NCBI RefSeq assembly: GCF_003286415.2
Contig: NZ_CP043450.1
Location: forward strand, 3,658,001-3,722,000
Length of the DNA stretch: 64,000 nt
Reading direction: 5' to 3'
DNA from: Mucilaginibacter rubeus
Lineage (GTDB): Bacteria; Bacteroidota; Bacteroidia; Sphingobacteriales; Sphingobacteriaceae
Below the pieces are notes generated by a model, which was not told the DNA's origin, made no database searches, and saw only the letters and a program-made list of their open reading frames with translations. The translations under genes were made by a program, and so were the position numbers. Shown one piece after another: positions 45,901-55,080 of the stretch (its first letter is position 1; every line of letters begins with the position of its first letter).

Positions 45901-46478
45901 TTATTATGAATGCGTACCCTACTCAGGTCTGCTCCCGTCGCTCCTTCCATTTCTTCGCGGGTATTGGCAGGCAACGGTTCGCCGCCGCCTTTACTGCTTT
46001 CAATCTTTTGCTGGGTTTGCGGAGATACATCAGGCACCGGTGATTGGCTGCTACGTTTCAGCGTATTTCCTTCGTTAGGGTCACCGTCGCTTTCAAAAAT
46101 GGGTCGGCGCTGTAATTCTTTATCTGCCCCATTTTGTTCTTTTTCCTGTTTATCCTCTTTTTTATCTTCTTTCTTTTGTACAGCGGAAGTAGTGGCAGCA
46201 GCAGTTGCAGTAGCGGGCGCAACGTTAGCTACGGTTTTAGGCTGATTAATATGTTGAACAACTTTATCTGCTACCTGGTCGGCCTGCCTTTCAAAATGAT
46301 CACCAGGTTCATTCACTGTCATCTTGCGCTGAACCTTGTTACCTTCAAAAAAAGGAGATTCCTGTACAGTGTCATGAGCGGCCGAGAAAAAAGTATCTTT
46401 CCCTGCGGCCTGCCGGTTAGCGGGCTGGTTTTGTTTGGAGTTTGCAGGTGCTGCCTTTTGCTGTGTTTTCATTGCCAT
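42903..46478 (-). CDS. large DUF4157 candidate cargo with HNH-like motif
   Basis: A 1191-residue protein: low-complexity N-terminus (1-130, with a ERQADQVADKVVQ helix near 63), DUF4157 domain (about 155-245, HEVTH at 234-238), then a region (about 330-450) with YDVDHK...NLWMLEAGSNR at 395-422, which resembles an HNH nuclease signature (D398, H399, N413). The rest (about 560-1180) is a long glycine-rich beta-repeat region. This could be an eCIS-delivered toxin with a repetitive carrier. The HNH reading is a pattern match; the start was taken as the first ATG. Confidence 0.85.
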   Translation of the reverse strand: MAMKTQQKAAPANSKQNQPANRQAAGKDTFFSAAHDTVQESPFFEGNKVQRKMTVNEPGDHFERQADQVADKVVQHINQPKTVANVAPATATAAATTSAVQKKEDKKEDKQEKEQNGADKELQRRPIFESDGDPNEGNTLKRSSQSPVPDVSPQTQQKIESSKGGGEPLPANTREEMEGATGADLSRVRIHNNSEAAGLSNDLQAQAFTHGNDIYFGAGKYDPQSQSGQHLLAHEVTHTVQQGGNGVKKKIQRQATKGDISGNIGQVATAENPIDTTASKESLFVPQIKIPTLKLGLMPGSTTNYSFKKTERSGKHIADWNDAATKGAGFDNIFNAKKAAEIPGEVNEPTFFMTLESEKKLTNLKHLFTGPVTQLKASFARPFWDENGQDINNGYDVDHKVELQLGGKDGISNLWMLEAGSNRSSGSNIHSEITTRVDAALNAITTMPDGQIKPSATEIIDKYTITVGKLDGGLSMSGDGKKWELSQIEAGDHLKKLAFLSKNDKARKKLVDNTNLSLITSERYGVTKYIKWAPDAGKTTEKDVNVQVGQIKRNGANLKIQKISYEDKDDNTINSAGSKGSATIEVFMNNAFVSGISTTQPIEPVPGIYGGRLNGVAVKQALSADLKAKGLSPIAITELDIGENGLIGFGKINTDVPFIGGSAIDIIFNEDGIKISKVFNSGEIKVPPPFKITNTSLEVYAATSGIGVKGEANFEIKKLGKGKVGAMANTSGEFALEGSFDFDSKTFNPAQIKAAYRNGEFSASGDIGIPAGKIKGLKSAHIKIDYAKGIFNASGTAEPDIKGVKSAEIHVTYGNETLVIGGSFVLDENMPGIQSGSGNVEVTRGPDEIYHVKANGKAIPKIPKINTELSISYDDGALTIEGKASYAADRVSGEVTVGATNRAIAADGTPSGPAGDKFTAYGSGKLTLKVTDWLQASASVRVTPAGEIEVVGRLDLPSAVDVFPKKSINKELFKVPTIQIPIFAIPLGPKSIGIVATIDGGLDFDAAVGPGQLKDVFGQIEFNPSHPENTRISGGAKFVIPAHAGLKLKAALGIGLSIGPASVTGGIQIVGGLGLEGEASAAADLAWSPTTGFEFNALGEIEVHPKFTFDVNAFIKAELDLWVTDISKEWTKNLASFSYGPDLQVKVSLPIHYKDGEPFDVKTDDIKVTYPEISISDIAGGIADKVKEEML

Positions 46479-47929
46479 TCCACATAAAAAGGTTCATCCA
46501 TCCAGGGCAGTTTAATTACACCTATACCCCAGGGCAGCGACGAAAGCAGGATATCCAGATCTTTGCGCTCCACAATAAGGCGGGCAGGTTTTTCGGCTTC
46601 AATAAGCTTACCGTTACGAGTCAGGAACGCATCGCGCAAACCACCAGGCGATGTATTTTTTAATGCTTTCCAGTATTTGATTACCGTACCAAGCATATTA
46701 TCTCCTTCTTCAAGCATGCGCTGCGGAATTTCAACTTCACGCGCTAATATTTCGCTAAGAGGCCACCGGCATAAAAACTTTTCAAAATACAGGTCATATT
46801 CAAAAGCGCCTGTATTACCTGTGCCCAAATAATGCAGCAGGTGAACAGCCAGTTGCCTTGCGGGCAGGTCAACAAAATCGTTATCATGCAGTAAGCCAAA
46901 ATCTTTGAAAAAATACTCCAGGAACGGATGGAGTATTACCAAACCAGCCTGATTTACATAAGCCCCTTCAGTTTCCTCTTCTTTTGTCAGGTTCGTTTCT
47001 GAATTATCGGGTGTCGCTGTTGGTTTAGTTATTTGTAAAGCAGGTTTACTTTCTGCTGTTTGAATTGCCTTATCTGCAATTTGAACAAGACTGGTTGCAG
47101 AGGTCGAAGAAAAAATCTTTAACTCGCCTGTTATTAAATCGATTAGCTTTTTCAGGATCCCATCGGGTAATACATCATACCCTGTGCGCAGGTGAAGCAT
47201 GTGCAAAAGCTTTTCTATGACAGCACTGTATTCGCTACTCGGCTCTGATAGCAGCCGATCATTATCGTTAGGAGATTGGCGGCTTATGGAATCTTTAATA
47301 TCATTGATAAGCGAATCAATACCTGTTTGATATATACGCACATCAACCTTAAGCAAAACTGCCACCAGCTGTTTAATAAATACCATACCAAACTGACTGA
47401 ACAGCCTGCTTATTGCGGTTTGAGTAACTTTAAAAAGATTGATAAGTTTTAACCTGTAAGTCGCGTCACTTATTAAAAGGCCGGACAGTTTACTTAACCA
47501 AACATCTTCCTGCTGCAACCATTCGGTTGTGGCTACAATGTACCATGGGAGCCTGCCTGTATTAAGGAAATAAACAAGCACATTAAAAACCTGCTGTTCG
47601 TCGGTTAGCGACGAATAACTGATCGCCTCATCGGGCTCATCTCCATCAGGGATCATGTTGGGGTTTAAAGCTGGCTCAAGCGCCTTTGATAAACTTTGTT
47701 GCAGTTGCTCAAAAACTTCTTCCAGCTTACCTTTTCCCAAATCAATATCAAGCCTATCAATCAGAACATGGGCAGAAACATCCATACCATCCAATAACTG
47801 CTCCAGCTTTTTAAGTAATACCTGTTCAAAGTACCGCACGGCTTCGTCCTGCGCCTTTTGGGCGGCATTACGGTGCGGTACTTCAATATCAAGTATCAGC
47901 TTATGGATAATATGCGTGCTCCTTCCCAT
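46469..47929 (-). CDS. contractile injection system tape-measure-like protein
   Basis: A 486-residue protein beginning MGRSTHIIHKLILDIEVPHRNAAQ, the hallmark start of the Bacteroidota contractile injection system tape-measure family, followed by long helices (YFEQVLLKKLEQLLDGMD). It probably sets tail length, like Afp14. The C-terminal part ends in a compact domain with VGDNMLGTVIKYWKAL-like stretches. It overlaps the DUF4157 gene by ten bases. Confidence 0.9.
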   Translation of the reverse strand: MGRSTHIIHKLILDIEVPHRNAAQKAQDEAVRYFEQVLLKKLEQLLDGMDVSAHVLIDRLDIDLGKGKLEEVFEQLQQSLSKALEPALNPNMIPDGDEPDEAISYSSLTDEQQVFNVLVYFLNTGRLPWYIVATTEWLQQEDVWLSKLSGLLISDATYRLKLINLFKVTQTAISRLFSQFGMVFIKQLVAVLLKVDVRIYQTGIDSLINDIKDSISRQSPNDNDRLLSEPSSEYSAVIEKLLHMLHLRTGYDVLPDGILKKLIDLITGELKIFSSTSATSLVQIADKAIQTAESKPALQITKPTATPDNSETNLTKEEETEGAYVNQAGLVILHPFLEYFFKDFGLLHDNDFVDLPARQLAVHLLHYLGTGNTGAFEYDLYFEKFLCRWPLSEILAREVEIPQRMLEEGDNMLGTVIKYWKALKNTSPGGLRDAFLTRNGKLIEAEKPARLIVERKDLDILLSSLPWGIGVIKLPWMDEPFYVEWQ

Positions 47930-47937
47930 AGCTCAAT

Positions 47938-50900
47938 CTATTTAACAGTACCCGGATCAGTTCCCGGTTCTTTTTTGATGATTATCTTCGGGTCTATTTT
48001 AGGCGTCACTGTCGGTGCAGGCGTTGCGGCCGGCGTTACTGTCGGGTTAGCTTTAATCGTAGATGTATCCACTTTCGGCGTTACAGTTGTTGGCGCTGGT
48101 GTTACCGGTTCAACCTTAGGTGTGGCAGCCGGAGTTACTACAGGGCTCGTTTTAACTGTAGTTGTAGCTGTGTCTACTTTCGGTGTTACAGCTGGCGCCG
48201 GTGTCGCTGCAGGCGTTACAGCCGGGGTTGTTTTAACCGTGGTTGTATCCGTTTTCGGCGTTACAGTTGGTGTCGGCGTTACCGATGGCGTTACTGAAGG
48301 TGTTTCTTTAACAACTACAGGAGGCACAGTGGTAGTTACCGGAGGCACTGTCGCTGTTGTTGGCGAGGTAAGCACAGGCGGAACAGTAGTAACTACTGGC
48401 GGATTAACAATTATCGGCGGTAAATTGGTTAATATAGGTGTAGAGGATATAGGAGGTAAAGCAACCGGCGGAGTTGGTGTAAACACAGCGCGGCATTTTT
48501 CAAACTTACCATTTACAGCCATAAGCGTAATAATCGTACTACGACCACGAGGGAACTGGCGCATATCAAACACTTTTACAGTATTTACATCATTGCTGGT
48601 GGTGCCATCGTCAAATGTCCAGGTAAATTTAAAGCTACCCGGGTTAGGCGTATTATTGGTTAAAGTAACAGTAGCGGCAGCTTTTTCATTGTCCATAGTC
48701 ACTTTATAGCCAAACGAAGCCTGCGGATGTTCGTGAATCGTCAACGTGCAACCCGGAACCGGCTTGCCATTTACCATAAAGTCATTGATAGTAACATCAT
48801 AAGGACCGCTTGAAGGATCAACAACCCATTGGCTACCCAATAATTTTACAGCAGCTCCGGCAATTTTTGATGTAACAACTCCATTTGCAGGCTGTACGGT
48901 TGTAAAGTTGATATTGCCTCCGTCAGAGCAAACTTCGCTGGCAGCTAATGTCAGGTTTACAGGTTCTTCAGGAATCTGTACGGTAATTGTTACCGGTTCT
49001 ACATCGGTACAGTCGTGGTTATTTGCTGATAGCGTGAAGGTAAGTTTACCATCAGGGAATTTCTGGCGAAGATCGGCATACAGGTATGTAACGCTATCAT
49101 CCGGGGTGGTGAGGTTAGCATGCACCTGGCCGTCAGGCATTGTCCAGGTGTAAGCAAACGTATCTCCTGTTGCCTGGTTTGTTTTCGCAGATAGTTTAAT
49201 AGTAACCCCTACAGAAGCTGCATCTGTACCACCTGCCTGGGCTGCCGGGGTTACAGCAGGGTGTTTAAACACGGTAATAGTGCAATCTGTAGGCTGATCA
49301 TTTACAGTGAATTTGATCTGCTGTCCAAATGTGCCATCTTTAACCTTGGTTGTATCAAAATAGTTTACAGCATCTTTAGTTACAACGGTAGCTTCAAAAC
49401 CGGCTGCAGCTTTTATAACCCCATCAGCCGGACTTACTTTAAATTGCAGCAGGCCTTCATCAGAGCAAGCTACAGCTTTGGGCAAACTGAGCCCTACCTG
49501 TGGTTTAGGCATAATAAATGCCACCGGCGGACAATCAGAACAACACATGTACGGCAGACAAAAATCGGCAAACACAATATCCTCAGGCACATCCGGGTTG
49601 GCGACCGCTGCCCTCAATTTGCCCAGGTCAACAGCTAAGGCCTGGGTTTTGCTGATAACATCAGCCTCAATGGTAGGCGTAAATTTACGGGGTGATTGTA
49701 CCTGGTAATATTTTACGGCTGCAGCAATATCCTCAAAATTGGTATTTTGGGCAATGAAGGTCATCGCGTCATTATCGCTGGCAAAGCCTTTCACAAACTG
49801 CGGGTTGGCCTGAAGCACTTTCAACCTGTCATCAATCGGAATTGTTGTGACAGGAGTTGGATTAGGCTTGGTCATGGTAGTAGCATAAACCATTACAAAG
49901 GTTCCCCCGGCAGGTACACCGGCCAGGTGCTCTAACCCGGTATGGTTTGCAGCATAAGCCGAAAAGGTTAGCTGGGCCAGAAGTTTGGCTTTACGGTCTT
50001 GTATTTCTTTTAAAATAACTGCAAGTGCCTGGCCTGCGCAGCAATTTTCAGATAAGCGCCATAATTGCAATTCGTAATCATCTTCATATCCTTTACGCAC
50101 ATAATCGGCTTTGGCAAAAATCAAGCGGCTTCGTTGAGTCGCGGTTTTCACCTCATTACAGAGGTCATCTATCTTTGCAGAAAAGTTATCTATAGTATCA
50201 TCATCGATATCAACCAGTCTGTCGGGCAGCCATTGACTTATATTACGGGTACCGGCAATTACACGTACCGGAATATCAACAGCAATAGCCTGCTCATACG
50301 AACCTGTTGCCGAGGTATCAATAGTTTTGCCTGCAGCATCCGCATAATCAGAAATACTTACAGCACCACCCTGACGGCGGATCTGATCCAGATATGAACC
50401 AACACTATCCTTCGCTACGTTGATGTTATTATCAACCGCATTAATGCCGCCATTAATCAGGATATTGCTTATACTTTTATTAATTGCAAGCTCATTGGTT
50501 ACCTGCATCCGGGCGCTTGGCACTGCAGCTGCCGTTTCAACTAATTTGGATGCTGCTGCCATCCGCACTTTGGTAGCGCCGGTAGTTGTTGCAGCCGTTG
50601 TATCGGTTGTCTTAACGTCGTCTGCTAATGACAATGTCTGTTGAGCTGCCTGGGCCTTAATTTCGTCTGCGAGTACATAACCGGTTTTGGTATCAAAGCT
50701 GGAGAAAAACTTGCTAACATCGCTGTAAAGGCAGTTTTGCTCGGCTTGGAATGCCCGCAATGTGGCCTCCAGATCATTAAACTGGCAGGCGTAATCATCT
50801 ATATTGATATCGCTAAGCGTCACATCGCCAAGCCTGATCGCAACCGCGTCAAACGGTAAGTTTGAATCCTGCCTGATCTTATCTACCGCGGCAAGTGCTT

Positions 50901-52344
50901 CAGTATATTTTTTGCCGATATGTCCTTCTATTCTGAAAAAATTATTGGAGTCGATGCCGTAACTTAAGGGATTTACTACCATGTCATTGGCCGGAGAATA
51001 GGCCGAAGCATTATAACCCAGGATTAGTTTATCTGTCCCCTGCAGCCAACGGTTATAGCTCCATTTTTGGGCCAGATCAACCGGATTACCATAATAAAAA
51101 GGAATAGCCCGTGCCTCTAATGGTTTGCTGTTATCTATAGATGGTGTTATTTTCACCACCGGGCTTGCAGGTAGCGAAAATCCACTGCTCATAGTATTCA
51201 ACCTGTCCAGCAGGTTAAGGGCAAGGTTCAGCTTATCTTTATTGGCACTGACTGCCGGCGAAGCATAAAATTTATGACGATACGGTGTAGGCTTAGCCGT
51301 CGGCGTGGTATTGAGTGCGCCCAACATAATATGTTTTGGAAAGGCGTAAATATTAGGGCAACACTGATAAATGATATCCGACAGCAGGGCACGCAATTCG
51401 TTATACCCGGTTAGCAGATCTTTATAAAAATCGTACAGGTATTGCGCCTGCATTGGGGCAGTAGCTTTACTTAGCGTGGTATTGATATTGGCAACAATGC
51501 TGGTTATGGGGTAAACAGATTGCGGATCGAGCGCGAATTTGAAAATATTGTAAAGCGTTTGAACGGCGCCAGATAAACCGACCGCGCCGTCATTGGCAAT
51601 TTTTGAGAAAGCCGCTGTAAGTGCCGATGACGAAGCTGTTGTTTGAGTATTAAAGAACACCCTTTTTGCAGCCAGTACCGGAGCATCAAAATACGCGTTG
51701 TAAGCGTTAAAGTATTTTTTGTAGATATCATCATAAATAACCTCCGAACCAGTTTGCTCAATAATCTGGTTCATATCGGCCTGAGATACCAGTAATACCT
51801 TGGGTTTAGCCACCTGTTTACGACCCTGGTTATCGCAATCAATTGCTGTACAGGCGTCGGGATCTTTAGAATAATATTCGAGGTAAAGCAGACCGTACAT
51901 TTCAGTAAGATCTTTTGTCGCCTTAGATTTAAAATCAGTTAAAGCAAAGCTATCAACCGGGAAAGCACCTTTATCATCGGGAGTAACCAGCTCCCATAAA
52001 GCCATCTGTGCGGCATCAGTACCTAAAGGATAAAAGGGCGGATACTTGATGAGCGAATTATCATACGCCCTGAAATTTTTGTATGTTGTTTCGGGCATAT
52101 AAAGCAAGTCGCCGTCGGTAGTTACGCCGCAGCCTTTACCTATCGTTATGCCATTGGCATCGCCTTTAAAGCTAAGGCCGCACACCAAACCAACACCAAT
52201 TAAACAGGTACGGGTAAGGCGCTGCTGATCTTCAAAAAACTCTACAATATCGTTCAGTTGCTTGGCTGTAAGCACCTGGCTATCAACAAAGGAGTTATAC
52301 TCTAAAGTTATATCGGTGAGCTTTATGTTGGTTACTGGTGGCAT
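47938..52344 (-). CDS. giant eCIS-linked protein with PKD-like domains and Pro/Thr tail
   Basis: A 1468-residue protein. The N-terminal 800 residues are helical/mixed with no recognised domain but many 'TLEYNSFVDSQVLT'-type phrases. The region about 950-1300 has three or four PKD/Ig-like beta units (FKFTWTFDDGTTSND, YTWTMPDGQVHANL). The last ~160 residues are Pro/Thr-rich repeats (VTPAATPAP...). The position between baseplate and tape-measure genes suggests a tail-fibre or baseplate-associated adhesin. Function is inferred from context only. Confidence 0.85.
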   Translation of the reverse strand: MPPVTNIKLTDITLEYNSFVDSQVLTAKQLNDIVEFFEDQQRLTRTCLIGVGLVCGLSFKGDANGITIGKGCGVTTDGDLLYMPETTYKNFRAYDNSLIKYPPFYPLGTDAAQMALWELVTPDDKGAFPVDSFALTDFKSKATKDLTEMYGLLYLEYYSKDPDACTAIDCDNQGRKQVAKPKVLLVSQADMNQIIEQTGSEVIYDDIYKKYFNAYNAYFDAPVLAAKRVFFNTQTTASSSALTAAFSKIANDGAVGLSGAVQTLYNIFKFALDPQSVYPITSIVANINTTLSKATAPMQAQYLYDFYKDLLTGYNELRALLSDIIYQCCPNIYAFPKHIMLGALNTTPTAKPTPYRHKFYASPAVSANKDKLNLALNLLDRLNTMSSGFSLPASPVVKITPSIDNSKPLEARAIPFYYGNPVDLAQKWSYNRWLQGTDKLILGYNASAYSPANDMVVNPLSYGIDSNNFFRIEGHIGKKYTEALAAVDKIRQDSNLPFDAVAIRLGDVTLSDINIDDYACQFNDLEATLRAFQAEQNCLYSDVSKFFSSFDTKTGYVLADEIKAQAAQQTLSLADDVKTTDTTAATTTGATKVRMAAASKLVETAAAVPSARMQVTNELAINKSISNILINGGINAVDNNINVAKDSVGSYLDQIRRQGGAVSISDYADAAGKTIDTSATGSYEQAIAVDIPVRVIAGTRNISQWLPDRLVDIDDDTIDNFSAKIDDLCNEVKTATQRSRLIFAKADYVRKGYEDDYELQLWRLSENCCAGQALAVILKEIQDRKAKLLAQLTFSAYAANHTGLEHLAGVPAGGTFVMVYATTMTKPNPTPVTTIPIDDRLKVLQANPQFVKGFASDNDAMTFIAQNTNFEDIAAAVKYYQVQSPRKFTPTIEADVISKTQALAVDLGKLRAAVANPDVPEDIVFADFCLPYMCCSDCPPVAFIMPKPQVGLSLPKAVACSDEGLLQFKVSPADGVIKAAAGFEATVVTKDAVNYFDTTKVKDGTFGQQIKFTVNDQPTDCTITVFKHPAVTPAAQAGGTDAASVGVTIKLSAKTNQATGDTFAYTWTMPDGQVHANLTTPDDSVTYLYADLRQKFPDGKLTFTLSANNHDCTDVEPVTITVQIPEEPVNLTLAASEVCSDGGNINFTTVQPANGVVTSKIAGAAVKLLGSQWVVDPSSGPYDVTINDFMVNGKPVPGCTLTIHEHPQASFGYKVTMDNEKAAATVTLTNNTPNPGSFKFTWTFDDGTTSNDVNTVKVFDMRQFPRGRSTIITLMAVNGKFEKCRAVFTPTPPVALPPISSTPILTNLPPIIVNPPVVTTVPPVLTSPTTATVPPVTTTVPPVVVKETPSVTPSVTPTPTVTPKTDTTTVKTTPAVTPAATPAPAVTPKVDTATTTVKTSPVVTPAATPKVEPVTPAPTTVTPKVDTSTIKANPTVTPAATPAPTVTPKIDPKIIIKKEPGTDPGTVK

Positions 52345-52362
52345 GGCTTTGTCATTTAGGTT

Positions 52363-55080
52363 TTAACTGTTATTTTTTGTACCGCCCTGCAAGGTGCCAA
52401 GGCTGCTTTTGTTCAATATAATCGGGTTGGTTTCCTGGGTATCATCATCGCAATCACTTAGCTGGCCCTGTTGGTAAACGGTGTACAGTTTTTCAAGCAC
52501 ATCTATGAATTTGCTGTTCAATACCGGGTCAATTGGTGTATCGGTACTTACGGCTATGTGTTTGGCTGCAAGCCAATCTTTATAAACGGCTTCAAAGCCA
52601 ACCATCTGATCGTGGCCTATGAAGCAGATACGTGGTAAGATGTGAGCAGGTGTTTCTGTACGGATAAGGCGCTCGGCATATGTGCGGAAAGCGGTGTTGC
52701 GCAACCTGACACTGTATCCCGGTAGTATCACGCAAATGCGGAAAGAGTAAGGGTCAAGCGGTTCGCAGTATACACCGTTAGGATCAAGACAAACCGGCAT
52801 AAACTGGTGATGGGTACTATCATCGCCGGTATAATCAAATGGCGGGCGCAGCAGTATATTTTCAATCACGTACATACCCTCCATCTTGAAATCGTTTTGC
52901 ATAAATTTGATGATAAACGCGATCTCTGTTTCGATAGAGGCGGCGCTAAACTCCATATCATTAAGCGTAAGCAGCGTACCTGCGGAGTTTGCTATGTTAT
53001 ACACATATTTACCTGCAGTCGGCCCCGGACTCAAACGGTAGTTTTCCCTGTCACACGCCAGTACAGATACCAGGCCCAGATCTTCATAAGCATCAATCTC
53101 TTTAAGATAATTCGCATTACCCTTAAATTTCACCACGCCAAGCTGTGATATTGTCCAGTTGTAATGCAGGGCGTCGGCTTTAAACAAAAGGTAATCTTCA
53201 ACACTAAGTTGCTGCATTTTATAATTGGAGAAACCCAGTAACATGGAGATGCGTTTTTCCATGCCCGATACATTCACCAATTGCTGATCGGGAGTTTTGG
53301 CATTGTACAGGTCCATCCCACTGCCCCGGCAAATGCTCATCTGGTCATAATCTTTTAAAAAGTTAACCTTATGCCTGATGATATTGCGCTGGTAGTCCTC
53401 GCCGTAAATACGGTACATTAAAAACACATACTCATTAAACTGCTCGGCAAAACGGGCCAGCAAATGATCTAAAAATTTGTTTTTTCTTTCGGGATAATTG
53501 TCCTGCCCGGTTTCCTTAATTACGTCATCAACTGTTTGTTCCCATTGAGCATAGCCATCTACAAGTTTTTCTACATCCCTGATACCGTTTACCGTATTAC
53601 TGAAATAGGTTTTGCGGATACTATCATCAGCAGTAAGCAAGATCCTGGCGTTAGAAAGCTGGGCGAAGTAATTGGCCAGCACCTGATCATAAAACAGCAA
53701 ATATCCTTTGAGCTGCAAAGCAAGCGAACGCTGTTCGGTTGTGGCGGTATCGGGTAGGCCCAGCGGCGAAATGCCATAATTTTCGGGAAACTGGTTTTGC
53801 AGGGTTTCGTAATGAGCTATGTCGCGATAATCACCCTCGGGTACCGGCAAATCAACTATCTTTTTAGCTTCAACGCTGTCCTGCCAGTCTTTACGTAACT
53901 GGTTAAGATCAGTTTGAGCTTCAGCCTTTTTAAGCTCGATAGGCACTACGTCTTTATAAAAAGTAAACGACGAATTGGTTTCGCACAAAACGGGTTTATG
54001 ACCATCCTGTATGCAAAGCAGCCATTCGTTTGATTTATAGATCTTATCGGCAACTTCGCTTTGCGGCGCTGTACAACCGCAAAAGCCAAAGGAAATGCGT
54101 TTTACCAGCCGTACGCCGTCAATCTCCATGATAATACGGTACAGATCAGACAGGCGCACCTCCGTCCGCAGCTGTGAAGCTGCAAGCTCGGAAGGAATGA
54201 TGAAACCTTGTTTGGCAAATTTGGTATCAATGCCCTGCAGATTTTCAAAATCAAGCACCGGGCCTTCAAATATCTCGTCGGGCTGCATGCCTTTATCAAG
54301 CAGTTCCTGAAGCAGATAAAATGTAATATCGGGTGTAAGGTATTGCTCAATATTGAACATGATCGTAGCCCAGATCATTTCAGGATCGGCCTGGGGTTGT
54401 AGTTCAATTTCGGCGCAGATAACTATTTCCTGGTTTTCAACCGCTTTTACCTGGTCAAGGTCTTCACACAACTCACGGAAATAATGGTATACCGATTTTA
54501 TTTGTTTGATGATATCATCTTGTTTGGCTTTGATTTTTGCGTCATCACCATTAAGTTCAGGAAAATCTTCAAAATCTATCAGGATATCGTTTATGCCCTT
54601 TAAATCAAACTTAACCTCTTTGCCGGTCAGGGCGTCTTCGCCGGGCTTTGCGTAACGAAGCAGAGGTTTGCCATCTGGCTGTTTATAATTAGCTATTATG
54701 CTATGGGGCGATTTTTTAATCCACGCATTCCGCACGCCATCTATCCGTACAAACAGCTGGCGGTAATCATCGGGTGTAACCGGGTAACCGGGCAGTATTT
54801 TTATGGCAGATAAAAACTGCTCATGCATACTGGTGGTGTTGTCATGATCAACCGCTAAAATATTTTCGACCGGCAGGGTAATACGATAGTTAAGATCGGT
54901 AAGCGCATAACAAAGCATTTCGAGTGTTGTAATGCCGGGATCATGCACGTTATAATCTGTCCAGATGGCACTGGCCAGGTCGCGGATATGCTGCATGCCC
55001 TCGGTGCGCAAAGTATTATACTCGGGCCCAAGGCTGGTATCAATTTGTTTCGGTATGGTTAACTGATCAATCATGGGCAT
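52363..55080 (-). CDS. second large baseplate protein (Afp12-like)
   Basis: A 905-residue eCIS component beginning with IDTSLGPEYNTLRTEGMQHIRDLASAIWTDYNVHDPGITTLEMLCYALTD, wording typical of the second baseplate-J-like wedge protein of Afp/PVC systems. The rest is mixed alpha/beta. It overlaps the previous baseplate gene by ten bases. It should form the wedge around the spike with the gp47-like protein. Confidence 0.88.
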   Translation of the reverse strand: MPMIDQLTIPKQIDTSLGPEYNTLRTEGMQHIRDLASAIWTDYNVHDPGITTLEMLCYALTDLNYRITLPVENILAVDHDNTTSMHEQFLSAIKILPGYPVTPDDYRQLFVRIDGVRNAWIKKSPHSIIANYKQPDGKPLLRYAKPGEDALTGKEVKFDLKGINDILIDFEDFPELNGDDAKIKAKQDDIIKQIKSVYHYFRELCEDLDQVKAVENQEIVICAEIELQPQADPEMIWATIMFNIEQYLTPDITFYLLQELLDKGMQPDEIFEGPVLDFENLQGIDTKFAKQGFIIPSELAASQLRTEVRLSDLYRIIMEIDGVRLVKRISFGFCGCTAPQSEVADKIYKSNEWLLCIQDGHKPVLCETNSSFTFYKDVVPIELKKAEAQTDLNQLRKDWQDSVEAKKIVDLPVPEGDYRDIAHYETLQNQFPENYGISPLGLPDTATTEQRSLALQLKGYLLFYDQVLANYFAQLSNARILLTADDSIRKTYFSNTVNGIRDVEKLVDGYAQWEQTVDDVIKETGQDNYPERKNKFLDHLLARFAEQFNEYVFLMYRIYGEDYQRNIIRHKVNFLKDYDQMSICRGSGMDLYNAKTPDQQLVNVSGMEKRISMLLGFSNYKMQQLSVEDYLLFKADALHYNWTISQLGVVKFKGNANYLKEIDAYEDLGLVSVLACDRENYRLSPGPTAGKYVYNIANSAGTLLTLNDMEFSAASIETEIAFIIKFMQNDFKMEGMYVIENILLRPPFDYTGDDSTHHQFMPVCLDPNGVYCEPLDPYSFRICVILPGYSVRLRNTAFRTYAERLIRTETPAHILPRICFIGHDQMVGFEAVYKDWLAAKHIAVSTDTPIDPVLNSKFIDVLEKLYTVYQQGQLSDCDDDTQETNPIILNKSSLGTLQGGTKNNS

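Noticed and set aside
47858-48709. 283-codon plus-strand frame full of TVGxGV repeats.
   Set aside because: It is the antisense shadow of the Pro/Thr repeat tail of the giant eCIS protein.
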